Shown: positions 53,879 through 64,000 of the stretch, piece by piece
Position numbering within the stretch: position 1 is the first letter of the stretch
How the letters are laid out: each line of letters starts with the position of its first letter
DNA from: Calamus simplicifolius
Lineage: Eukaryota > Streptophyta > Magnoliopsida > Arecales > Arecaceae
Assembly: GCA_900491605.1 (NCBI GenBank)
Contig: UESW01004555.1
Coordinates: 206,118 to 270,117 of the forward strand
Reading direction: 5' to 3'
Length of the DNA stretch: 64,000 nucleotides
The notes under the pieces: generated by a model
What the model was told of the DNA's origin: nothing
What the model saw: the letters and a program-made list of their open reading frames with translations, nothing else
Databases searched by the model: none
Translations under genes and position numbers: made by a program

Positions 53879-55110
53879 TGTTGGAGAGCGCGGAATAACC
53901 CCAAGATCACGGCTATAGCATATATGTAATAATACAAAAACTTTTACCGTTCTAATCTATGATATAAGATCATACCTTCAGATTTGAACTTTGGAACACT
54001 TTGATTCGATGCTCGACCTCAACCTTTTAGCCTTCCGCCATATTCCACAAATACCTTCCTTCTCTCACAAGATGGTGGGATCTCTCGGCCGACCTAGGGT
54101 TTCTTGTTTTTCTTTTCATCAAAAACGTTAACCCTAGCAACCAACTGAGAGGGATTTATAGGGCTACAACAGGGACCAATAGGCAAATATGAAAAGGACT
54201 TCCCACGGAATTAATCTCCCAATCCGACCCCGGGTTAGGATTCAATTACATAAATTAATTCTACTAAAGAATTGTAATTATACTCCTAATCATATTTAAA
54301 TTTATATTTTCGAGCCTTTATATTAAATACTTATTATCTCCCCACGTTAAGATTACAGATCCACCAATTAAATTTAATTACTAACAATATAATTGGTTTT
54401 TTATCCTTAAAACTTATCCACTCACTTATTTGATGTATCGGATTCAAAATCCACTTGCAAGATTTGATACAATCAAAACTTATAAGCTTTCTCAAGGGGA
54501 TATCATCAATCCAAATTAACAGGACGTGGGATTCCTTCAACTATTAATATTCACCATATATATAATGTTATTGCCCAACCCACTGAGTTATTGACTCATA
54601 TAGAATCTCACTCTATGTGTAATCAAGCAATAATCACTACATACACGTGTCTAGAAATAGAATTCAGATTAAGAGCATAAGTAATCATAATATTCATGAG
54701 TTTTAAATTATTTTATAAAGTCAGTATAAAAAATTAACTCAACTGGGTCCTGTTCAATACACACAAAGTGTACTAGCACAAATAGTTAGAATAAACCATT
54801 CTCCATAGTCAAGACAGACCCACTAAAAATTTGTGCTACAGTTCTATTGAGGGTGTATCCAATTCCATCTAAAACTGTGAACAATAAACTTGTATTCCAA
54901 AAGAACCGATGATCTAGTCTTCTGTGTGTAAGCCGTACTCTACACACTAGATCAAATACTCTTAAATACTAGACACATGCACATATATAGTAAATGGCAC
55001 ACATTGCTCAAAATGAATTCTCATTAAAATATAAAGACATAACATAAAGCATATTTTTTAGTCTATATCTCTATCAAATCTAACCTATTTTCAGCCTTAA
55101 TTCAAACTAA
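53879..55110 (-). repeat. LTR of an unidentified retrotransposon (solo or 3' LTR)
   Basis: Read on the minus strand it ends CGCGCTCTCCAACA at 53879. Upstream of that it has a promoter-like TATAAATCCCTCTCAGTTGG near 54150 followed by AAGAAACCCTAGG, a typical LTR leader layout. The 54550-55100 part (minus strand AGTTGAG, TGTGCTAGTACACTTTGTGTG, GTGTGTAGAGTACGGC) reads as the U3. No primer site or coding sequence is adjacent. The right boundary and the superfamily are uncertain. Confidence 0.5.
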
Positions 55111-56689
55111 TTATTACAAGTCACTAGCATCGTACTAAAATTTAATATGTAAAGGGTTTATAACTAAATAAAGCCAATTGTCATTCCTAAACTAGTTTTT
55201 CATGATTTGTGTTACGTCTAGTAGACTAGTATTGCATTATAACTGTTTGCTAGTAAAATGCATGTAGAATACATGGAAAAAGAAACATAACGAGTAATCA
55301 TTTTTTCAAGACCCTTGTCCAAAAATAAGGCGCAGGTCTAAGGAAATATGCACAGTAATTTCCCTTTATTATTAGTAGCATTGCACTCATGAAAATTGGG
55401 TTTATCGAATTAAGTTTCAAGAGTGACTTGCAAGTACAAATGAGTACAATTAAACAATGAATTAATTAGTTTTTACTATTGATTGATAATAAAAGCAGAG
55501 TATAAAATTAAATACAAGCTACAAGCTACTCCTAACTATAAACTGATAATACCTGATCACCTTGAGCTGACGTTCTTGAGTGTCAATGGATGTACTATGA
55601 GTTGCCGAGGAAGCTTCATCTTCGCACCGATATTTGTAAGAAGTCCTGAGGACCGAATATTTTAGCGGGAATTCTTCGATGCTCAAGTTAGTGATCATAA
55701 TCACACCGTGAGCTTGAATAGGCTCGAGAGAGAAAGCTTGGGGTTCCAAAGCTCTCTAAGTATTTGAGAGTTCATACCTTCGTCAGGGTCCCTCTTATCC
55801 ATGTTATTGATACTTAAAATCTGTGAGACTGCTTGAGAGTTTGGAGTCTCATGATAGGCCATGACTTTTTGGTTGAAATGTCATAATTAGTGGGATTCAT
55901 CCAATTGGTGATTGGTACTTTACGGCAGATGATGATTTTTTGGACTTATCTGATCTGGGTCATTAAAGCTTCATGATGAATGATGACTTTTTAGGCTCGT
56001 CTGATCAAGATCATTAAAGCTTCATAATAGATAATGACCTTTTAAGCTCTGTGCTAGAGCTAATGGAGCTTGTCTTATTAGATACGCTGGCAATAGGTGG
56101 TTGGTGGGCCTAGCTTTGTCAGAAGCGAAGGCTTATCTGGAAAGTTGAGGTTGGGTTTGAAGATAAGGCCGCCTTAGAACTGGGGCCGCCTAGAAGCCGA
56201 AGCTGCCTTAGAACTGGAGCTACCTAGGAGCTAGGACCGTTAGCTCCTTTCGATTTTTGCCGTTAGATAATTTCGATCGTTAACTTATATATGGCTTTTA
56301 TCAACCATATCATAAACCGTATGCTACTCCTAAATATAGAGGTATAAAATGTTTCGGGTCTAAAATATTCAAATCGATCTCTAATGTTATCTTTTACCAT
56401 CTTTATAATAGTTTAATCATAATGGTACTAACATTTGCCTGAAACATTCTATTCAATTTTAGAGTCATGAAAACTTCTTTTAATAATTGTTGAAACTCTC
56501 GTCACCTTTTGGATTTACAACTATCTGATTTATAGTTTCTATAACTTTTTTGATTAAAATAATTATTATAATTTTTATACTTTTAGGCATTACTAATAGT
56601 TACCAAATAAGTATTTTCATATTGTTTGGTATAAATATAAGAATAATTTTGATATTATTTAATACTACATTTTATTTCTAATGTGATTG
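55111..56689. other. Spacer, no gene recognised
   Basis: 55860-56080 contains three loose copies of TCATTAAAGCTTCATGATGA followed by ATGACTTTTTAGGCTC, about 60-70 bases apart. 56120-56250 has a short GCCGCCTTAGAACTGGGGCC repeat. Small frames on both strands (60-76 codons near 55483-55749) show no motif. It may include the unrecognised start of the LTR that ends at 57501. Confidence 0.4.
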
Positions 56690-57501
56690 ATCAAGCTACG
56701 TTACGGTTAACGAAAAAGACTAACTAACGAAGGTAAAATCAAACAATTAAAGTCATCATAATTCGATGTGTCATCTTTGCCCTCAGCACCGACTCCAATA
56801 TCGATCCCAAGACCGACTCCAGCGTCGGCCCTCAGTGCCGGTCCCAAGATCGACCCTAGAGTCGATCTCAGCATTAAGCGGCCAGCTACCATCTACGGTT
56901 CCACGTTGTCCGTTGTCACCCCACGTGATCCACTTGCAGCCCTACGTGGCCCACCTACGGCCTCATGTGTCCCACCTACCAGCTGCGGCGCATGCCCAAC
57001 AAGACCTGACTTACCAACCATCTTCCGCGCCACGCCTGATAAGACCCACCAACTGGCTATAGCCGCCCACATCAAATAAAAAGGTGGCCTGCCAGTTCTG
57101 ACAAGTCATGGAGCAGACACCATCTATCGCTGCTGGCCTTACTGCTTGCTCCATGTCAGAACGCAGCGTCTCGGAATCAACAATTGTCTAAAAAAATGTA
57201 CGAGAGACTCCCGACTAGGAATAAGAAATTTGGCTCACGATGAGACAAGGACTTCAACTTCTCCTATTTCAAAAATTTCTCTAAGTCCTTAACTAACTCT
57301 CGAACAAAGGGAGATACACTACTGTTTCCCAAACCACTCACTTAAGTGTCGGATAGTCTCCGCCGGAACAACCGGCCTGCAGGAACTTTTTTGTAGGATC
57401 CCAGTCTGAGGTTGAGGTATCAGAAGACTTCTACCTCCATCCTTACTGGCTATCAAGTTTGGATCTTACCTGAAGCTTCGAAGAAGGTGATTTGGAGATA
57501 A
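56690..57501 (+). repeat. LTR of the Tat fragment (start approximate)
   Basis: The end, GGTGATTTGGAGATAACA at 57501, is fixed by the primer site. GC-rich phrases ACCGACTCCAAT and GACCGACTCCAGCGTCGGC at 56780-56835 resemble those in element X near 9190-9305. The left boundary is not resolved. Confidence 0.65.
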
Positions 57502-57503
57502 CA

Positions 57504-57523
57504 GATTGGCACACCAGGTAAGG
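57504..57523 (+). other. Primer binding site of the Tat fragment
   Basis: TTGGCACACCAGGTAAGGGG, two bases after the LTR. It differs from the site at 12839 by two G-to-A changes at CpG positions and by the AGGTAAGG variant. Confidence 0.82.
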
Positions 57524-57533
57524 GGACACAAGG

Positions 57534-58880
57534 TAAAATACCTACGAGGGCTAATAGCAGATCTCCATCCCTCTCTAGAAAGGAAATAGCGGTTACACAC
57601 GCTCAGGAGGCCTCCATCAGCCACGCTGGGGGGCATCCTCCACAGGCTGAGCAGCAAGAGGTTAACCTCCCTGCTCCGCCTCCACCATCGCTACTAGTTA
57701 CTTAACCCGAATGGCTCACCGTCCTTGCCCAACAAGTCCAAGATCTGGTGGTTATGGTCTAGGAGCTGCAAGAGCAACACTCTGTAGCCACATAGCAACA
57801 ACCTTAGCCTTCTCCACTCTAGGCCAGCCAGCAGTCTACCCATGATAGACTCCCTTCGCGGGAGCTCTACCGTCGTGCTTCGCCAAGGTTTTCACTGTCG
57901 AGAGGCCCCCAAGAGGCCACGATCTCTCTCTCGCCATTCTAACAGCCCCCCAGATGGCGGTACGGAAAGAAGCCTGAGTGGGGATACTACCACCAGCACT
58001 ATCCCTCCCCCTACTCATCCTCTGAATCTTTAGGGGAAGGGCCCTTTGACAGTCGGATCGGCCACTAAGCGGAGCGGCGACTCGATGAGTACAATTAGCA
58101 GCTAGAGGAGCTTAACCGTAGGATCACCAACCAATCGGAGGCAGATTATGATAGTCGCCCCCCATTGACTCGCCGTATCATGAAGGAACCGATCTAGATA
58201 TTGTTCTGTCTCCCCCAGCTGGATCCCTACGATGGCACCACCGATCTGCTGGAACACCTAGAAAGCTATAAGGTCCTCATGCAAGTCCAGGGAGCGACAT
58301 ACACCCTCCTCTGCATCACCTTTTTGGCCACCCTTTGGAAGGCTGCACGCGCCTGGTACTCTCGCTTATCGCCACACAGTATTAACTCCTTTCGAAAGCT
58401 AGAGAAGACCTTTATGGCATACTTCGATGCCTGCCAGAAGATCCCTCAGGTTGCCGACAGCTTGTTCTTCGTCCGACAAAGGGACAACGAGTCACTAAAG
58501 GACCTCGTGGCTCATTTCAAGGTGGCCGCCCTTGAGGTCTACCATCTCGATGACACTGTGGCCATCCTGGCCTTGAAGTGAGGGCTCCGTCCCTTTCGCT
58601 TCACCTACTCCCTTGATAAGAAACCCTTCTGTCAATATGCTGAACTTCTGAGTGGCACACAGAAGTACATCCGCACTGATGAGGCCGATTCCACCCGGAG
58701 AGAGGACGATAGAGGATCCAGCAAGAGGCAGGTCCTCGCAGAGCCAAGCAGACCTTGGCCCAAGAAGCCCGAGCCCCCTCGATAACCGAATAACTGGCCC
58801 TGAACTTTTGCTCTCAAAGAGGAGAACCTCACCCCCCTTGCTCACCTCAAGATCACATATCCTAATGAATATCGAGGATG
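57534..58880 (+). pseudogene. gag: Tat gag, degraded
   Basis: The N-terminal part reads PTRANSRSPSLSRKE, but the codon where the Met is expected is ATA. Several stops follow (for example after PPPSLLVT near 57700). The capsid region is open in 58201-58581 (126 codons): LPQLDPYDGTTDLLEHLESY, AARAWYSRLSPHSINSFRKL, FMAYFDACQKIPQVADSLFF, then a TGA after VAILALK. The same frame continues LRPFRFTYSLDKKPF and an Arg/Pro-rich stretch to about 58800. No zinc knuckle is reached before homology ends. Confidence 0.85.
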
Positions 58881-59025
58881 AGTGATGCAGGACCGATTCG
58901 CATGCAAGTAATTTTTTTTTTTTTAATGATTAATAATTGCAGTTGATTATTCTTCCAAAGTAATAGCTTAAGAGGGATTCAGAAAATTCATAGTAAATCC
59001 GCACGCGAAACAGTTCCTAACAAAA
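58881..59025. other. Short spacer between the Tat fragment and the second CACTA
   Basis: 145 bp with a T run near 58912-58924; nothing recognised. The three bases before the CACTA end are AAA, a possible target duplication that cannot be checked because the right end lies outside the window. Confidence 0.5.
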
Positions 59026-59740
59026 CACTACAAGAAAAAAAAATATTGCAACGCCCAAATGCGTCGCTAAACATGCTATTGCGACGCAATGACTGCGTCG
59101 CTCAGATGTCCGTCGCAATATCCATTTATCGTAATTGCGTCGCAATATTGCGACTCTCTGCGATGCAACAGTGCGTCGCAATATGCGACGCATCCAAATG
59201 CGTCGCTAAAATTTAAAACTAATTTTAATATTTAAAATTATTATTAAATATTACGACGCATTCAATTGCGTCGCAATATTGCGATGCATTTAGCTGCATC
59301 GTAATATTTAATAATAATATTTTAAATATAATAGCGACGCAATATTAGTCGCTAATGCGTTGCTAATAATTTTTTTAAAAATATTGCGACGCCAGGTCAC
59401 TGCGTCGCAATATTTATTAATAATATTTTAGATATATTAGCGATGCAATTTTAGTCGCTAATGCTCGCTAATTAAATTTTTTAAAAAAATATTGCGATGC
59501 TAGATCGTTGCGTCGCAATATTTAATAGTAATATTATGAAAATATTAGCGATGCAATTTGAGTCACTAATGCGTCGCTATAATTTTTTTAAAATATTGTG
59601 ATGCCAGCTCATTGCATCGCAATATTAATAATATTTTAAAAATATTAGCGATGCAATTGCAGTTGCTAATGTGTCGCTAAATAAATATTTTTTTTAAAAA
59701 AATAAAAATTAAAAATTAAAACGGTTAATACATTTTGTTA
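59026..59740. repeat. CACTA-2 subterminal repeats
   Basis: Repeated AATATTGCGACGCA, TGCGTCGCAATATT and TTAGCGATGCAATTTTAGTC phrases with A/T spacers, four near-copies of a roughly 110-bp block between 59270 and 59690. Same motif set as the first CACTA. Confidence 0.88.
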
Positions 59741-59879
59741 CATTTAAATATTGATCGAAATATTCTTCATTCATATTGATCCAAAACAATATCATTCAAT
59801 TTACAAAAATAAATAATATATTAAAATTTTGAAGTTTCATGTACAACATATAAAAAGAAAAAAAATACATCAAGAATCT

Positions 59880-61360
59880 GAACGATCATGTGGAGGCTGT
59901 GGAGGCTGGAGACTCTACGACAAGCGGCTAACCATATCCCGCAAATGATGCATCTCATCTCGCATGTCTACAATCTCCTGATCCCAGCCTCGCATACGAC
60001 CTCGAAATCCTGCTCGACCTCCTGCCGAACCTCCTCTGCAATAGATCTCCGAAGGTCGTCTAAACGCTCAGGAGGAATCACCAGAAACTCGCGAGCTGGA
60101 GGCCTGATGGGGAAAATATATAGAAGCTCTAGTGCCCAGACCATAGACCCTGCGGTCTCGCGGCTGGGCACCAACAGCCTCCAAAAACACACGCCGACTC
60201 TCCTCTACTGAGAGTTCGACGGCGTCTCCCCATCAGTAGAGTCGACCTGCGATGCCTGGGAGCGAAGCTCCTCGACTCGTGTCTTTAAATTATGAAATCA
60301 ACATAAATGAGTTAATAAATTTCTCGAAATAAAATTTAAAAATTAAACAGATACTACATAAATCTAATTTCTTACCGCAACCTTCCGTGATCGCGTGTCG
60401 ACCCAGGAACCATCCCTCATGGTGTGTGTCGCCCTGAATAGACGAAACTCACCAGGATTCCGCTCTCCTGCTCAGACTATAACAATAAAAAAACTAATAT
60501 TAATACAATATTTGTAAATAACTAAAATAGTAATTAAAATATTTATGTTTTCTTACCATACGACATATGTGCTCCTGAATCGAAATGGAGCCCGAAGTAT
60601 GGCGGGAGAGACCCGTGCCAGGACCGCCCTTCTCAGATCGGCGGTTCGTGCTGGCTGATGCGGACCTCCTGCGCCAGCCATCGGACTGCTAGGCCTGCTG
60701 CCACTCATGCCAAATACCCTCTGGCACGTGCGCAGGACGCTAACCCGATGACCTCCAACGATGAAGCATGTCGGAGTATCAGCGTCCCGTCAGAGCCTCC
60801 CATGCTGCCCTAATGGCATCATGGCTGGCAGGATCCCACGTAAACTTTTTCTGCATTAAAATAAATAGTTAGTTTCTGAATTTATTAACATTAAAAAATT
60901 TATATCAGTGATAAATTGTATTTAATAAGTTTACCTAAAACTCAGAAAAATAAACTCCCTCGTGGCTGAAGATACGTGGCGCCAATCGTAGCCACTGGGA
61001 TCTGCACGCCTCTGAAATACGGCGCTGATGTGGCTGGATATGATGCTGCTCAATAAATCTATTAAAAAATGTATATTTATAAGTAATTGACTTAAAAATA
61101 TAAACATATTTTTTAATTAGTATATACTTAGAGCCCCTGAGCATCAAGTCGAAGTACGGTGTGGCCGATAGTGGAAGAACTCTCGGAGGGTATGTGCCGA
61201 TCGGCTGGATGGTAATACTGCTGGAGAGATCGAAGGTTGTGCGACTGCTGGAGATCCGAACTCTCCATCTCTGACGCTCATGTGATCTGATGCAACAGGG
61301 CTACGTCCCTGCTCACTCCGTCTGTCGTCGGTAGATCTACCTCTGCCGTCAACTGAAAAT
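59880..61360 (-). pseudogene. En/Spm-type accessory gene (Transposase_24), copy 2
   Basis: Same exon series as 25240-26712: RFIEQHHIQPH-type exon near 61057-60950, the KKFTWDPASHDAIRAAW exon near 60850-60560 with ERGPGTG-type and SISIQEHICRM residues, a FRLFRATHTMRDGSWVDTRS exon near 60475-60375, and a last exon 60290-59890 with ERLDDLRRSIAEEVRQEVEQ. Here the Arg codon after SWVDT is intact (CGA), unlike copy 1. Other changes are present: a TAG in the middle exon near 60690 and a frame difference in the last exon (the VYGLG-equivalent is out of frame). So it is probably also non-functional. Confidence 0.8.
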
Positions 61361-61410
61361 ACTAAAGATTCATACAATTAAATTACGATTAATGATTGAC
61401 TATGTAAAAT

Positions 61411-64000
61411 TTAACACTTATAAAAAAAGTTAAATTTTAAAAAACCTCTATGTTTAATCGGTGTCATTTGTTTCGTGAAATATTGGTTCAACATCCGATG
61501 CAGTATCGGACTGCGATTCAGTTTCATTATCATCAGAAGGAAACCGAACATTTGCATCCGCAATTTCTTGGACATCCCATTTGGATCTCTAAGTGATGTT
61601 TCAGGAGCCCTTGTCGTCCTCAATTGCATGCATTTTCATCTCATCCTCTTGAAATGCAGGGCACTCAGCTGATTGACTTGATGAACTCTCCTCTAATACG
61701 ATTGTTGAATGTGGGACGATTTAGAAACGGCCCACCAATCTCGCTTGTCGTTGCGCAAACTTGGATATCCGCAGTAAAAGACTTGCTGAGCTTGGGATGC
61801 AAGATGAATGGGTCATATTTCTGCAATCTTCGTCGATGGTTCACTTCAACCAAATTGTAGTCGTTATGAACCCTTTTGCCCACAGGAACTATCGGATCGA
61901 ACCAATCACAACGAAACAATACGGTTCGTTTCATAGGCCAACCGGATATTCAACTTCAACACCTCTACTAACTTTCCATAATAATCCTGCATATTTGCTC
62001 CAACTCTTCTCCTTTAACACACACGCCCCAGTTCTGCGTGCCTCTTGAAGCTGCTAATCGTTCAATCTGAAATTTATACCCATTTACAAATAGTTAGTAG
62101 AGGTTGTTACGGTCTTCAATGGCCATTGCGATAGACATTTAATGAAAATATTATCGGTTGTGGACCATGGACCGTTTACCTATAAATTAATAAGCTATTC
62201 ACATCCAATTCAAAAAATAAAATCCATTATTGAAATTGATTGAGTGATACTACTCACAAATTCATAAAACCAGTAAGCAAACTCCGTTTCTAATTTCTGC
62301 CCAATTGCAACTTGACTGATGTCGGGATTCATCTGTCGTTGTCTATCACAATACATCCTTATGGGATGAAAGGATGAAAACTGATGTTAGCAATTAAATA
62401 TTATGGTATATTATAATTTAAATTAAAATTTCCAATTAAGCATTGAAGTATACACTTACTCAATATATGGATCGACTTCTCTACAATTCATTAGGATGTA
62501 ATAATGTGCTGCATTATACTCCATATCGCTAAGATTTCTTGACTTCTGCCCACCAAATGAACGGCCGATACCTTTAAAAATTGATATTCTACCATCATTA
62601 GGTTCTCCTTCGTCCACACATACGTCATCGTTACGACCAAGATTTTGGGTCCTCGTGTGGACGTGACCTTCAAAGTAATGCAAGGCAAAAGCTGAAACTT
62701 CTTCGACCAAGTGTGCATTGCATATAGAACCTTCAACCCTTGCCTTTATGCACATTATTTTTTAACTTCTTAAGATACCTATATATAAAGTTGAAACAAA
62801 AAATTAACCAATTTTCTTGCAATGAAATAATATTTGAAATGTCAACATATCTTAATGATGTATATATTTACCTCTCGAAAGGATACATCCAGCGATACTG
62901 CACGGGACCAGCTATGCTCGCTTCGTATGGCAAGTGAACCGGTAAATGCTCCATTGAGTCAAAAAACTGGGAGGAAATATTCGCTCCAGCTTGCATAAAA
63001 TAATTGGAATTTCCTCCTCAAGCCTTGCTATGGATGCAGAAGTAATGACTGTGGCAGACAACTCCTTGAAGAACAAGCTGAGCTCTGTCAATGCCTTCCA
63101 GACATGTTGCGGAAGCAACTCACGAAAAGCTATAGGCAATAACCGTTGCATGAAAATATGGCAGTCGTGACTCTTCATGCCGAACAACTTGAGCTTATGC
63201 ATGTCCACACACCTACCGATATTTGAGGCATAACCATCTGGAAATTTTAACCCTCTAAGCCAGTTACATAAAACTTCTCGTGAATTTCTGTCAAGAGTGT
63301 AACAGGCTTTAGGATAGGTCCCGTCGGCACTCCTCTCAAATCACCTCTTCTGCAATACTGATTAAGTTCTTCTCTTGACTTTGCAGTATCTTTTGTTTTT
63401 CCCGGGATGTTTAGCATCGTGTTAAATATGTTATCAAAGAAATTTTCTCGATATGCATAACATCCAAGTTGTGCCGGATGAGATTTGTGCTCCAATAAGG
63501 CAAATCCCAAAATATACTCCGCTTCTTCCAGTTATATTCTTTACATATACGGCCATTTATTCTATCTGCATCTGGTTCCCAAGCATACCTCAACCCCAAA
63601 TGCTCTATAGTATCAAATATATCCGTGCGGACCTAACCGGTTCGGCAAATTTTGTGACTGCTTTGTTCTTCCGGAAGGCGATCAAGTTACGCCTGTAAGG
63701 ATGATTTGGGGCAAGAACTTCCTATGGTTATCAAACCATGACTGCTTACCACTCTTCTGCAATGTAAATGCATCTGAATACATGCAATGAGGGCATGCCA
63801 GACATCCAGCAGTGCTCCAACCAGACAACATTGCATATGCCGGGAAATCACTTATTGTCCACATCAAAGCAGCTCTCATGATGAAATTATGTTCATAGAA
63901 ATGTCGTAGGCTACGACTCCTGTTTCCCACAACATTTTTCAATTCGGCCACCAACGGTTGCAGAAAGACATCAATCTTTTCCTTAGGATTTGATGGTCCT
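61411..64000 (-). pseudogene. TNP2-type CACTA transposase, partial at the window edge, frameshifted
   Basis: Catalyses excision and insertion of CACTA elements. In order on the minus strand: the Transposase_21 core from 63954 (HNFIMRAALMWTISDFPAYA, MLSGWSTAGCLACPHCM, KQSWFDNHRKFLP), then in other frames NKAVTKFAEPVRS and FWDLPYWSTNLIRHNLDVMH; then DUF4218 at about 63250-62456 (SHDCHIFMQRLLPIAFRELL, LCKLERIFPPSF, NAHLVEEVSAFALHYFE); then DUF4216 at 61934-61411 (LFRCDWFDPIVPVGKRVHND, YNLVEVNHRRRLQKYDPF). Frame breaks lie near 63710, 63445, 63240 and 61803. Introns fall between DUF4218 and DUF4216. The N-terminal part is outside the window. Confidence 0.88.

Larger units (their letters stand above)
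56690..58880 (+). mobile_element. Tat-clade element fragment: LTR, primer site and gag
   Basis: LTR end at 57501, primer site at 57504-57523 and gag to about 58880, after which the sequence is unrelated and a CACTA begins at 59026. It belongs with element X and the 12.7 kb element: the same primer type, the same GTCGGA(T/G)(A/G)G...TCC and TTTTTTGTAGGATCCC LTR end, and a gag block nearly parallel to 13600-14150. Pol and the 3' LTR are absent from the window. Confidence 0.82.
59026..64000 (-). mobile_element. Second CACTA (En/Spm) transposon, 3' part, same family as 24405-36566
   Basis: Starts CACTACAAGAAAAAAAAATA at 59026. Subterminal repeats follow to about 59740, then a Transposase_24 gene and a TNP2-type transposase, both on the minus strand, running off the right edge. 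The layout from 59026 to 61865 parallels 24405-27240 almost block for block. This copy keeps TNP2 but with several frameshifts, so it too looks inactive as written. Confidence 0.93.

Noticed and set aside
1..64000. tRNA or rRNA genes
   Set aside because: The only tRNA-like matches I found are short primer binding sites next to LTRs. No full cloverleaf or rRNA segment was recognised by eye; a tRNAscan-SE run would be decisive.

Overview
The window is nuclear DNA of a flowering plant, most probably a monocot. The reasons are a GC-rich, intronless CBF/DREB1-type gene, a Sirevirus, several Tat-clade Ty3/gypsy elements, and CACTA, Tourist and Athila-type elements, with AT-rich spacers between them. 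A palm-like genome is my guess only; nothing here identifies the species. I see one candidate host gene, the CBF/DREB1-like sequence at 49089-49711. Almost everything else is mobile DNA, much of it nested, and none of the element genes is fully intact.

Layout. (1) 1-3675: the 5' end of a minus-strand gypsy element with a 3.0 kb LTR, an initiator-Met tRNA primer site and the start of gag. (2) 3677-37369: an old Tat-like LTR element (called X here). Its 5' LTR (3677-4344 plus 7402-7958) is split by a 5'-truncated Sirevirus (4345-7401). Its interior carries a gag scrap, an antisense-ORF scrap and a Tourist MITE (10849-11295). Its 3' LTR is split twice: by a complete 12.7 kb Tat-clade retrotransposon (11654-24370, target duplication GTTCT) and by a 12.2 kb CACTA transposon (24405-36566, target duplication TTC). 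The CACTA itself contains a minisatellite of 83-86 bp units, and that array is interrupted by an Athila-like element with a large internal deletion (about 28806-33075). (3) 38298-45036: a heavily decayed minus-strand Tat element. (4) 45037-53878: lower-repeat sequence with a second MITE and the CBF/DREB1-like gene. (5) 53879-about 55110: an LTR of an unidentified element. (6) about 56690-58880: LTR, primer site and gag of another Tat element. (7) 59026 to the window end: a second CACTA of the same family, still carrying a broken TNP2-type transposase.

Three Tat elements (X, the 12.7 kb copy and the decayed minus-strand copy) share one plan: LTR, primer site, gag-pol on the sense strand, a tandem-repeat block after pol, then a coiled-coil ORF on the opposite strand. 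In the 12.7 kb copy this antisense ORF has two visible GT-AG introns. The two CACTA copies share TGCGTCGC-type subterminal repeats and the accessory En/Spm (Transposase_24) gene. Only the second copy has recognisable TNP2 sequence, so the first would depend on proteins supplied in trans.

The most noteworthy points are: a reiterated GGAGCCGACAC motif in the LTRs of two unrelated retrotransposon superfamilies; the spliced antisense ORF; the single-base frameshift that separates the AP2 domain from the LWSY tail of the CBF-like gene; and sister LTRs that serve as near-exact empty sites for two nested insertions.
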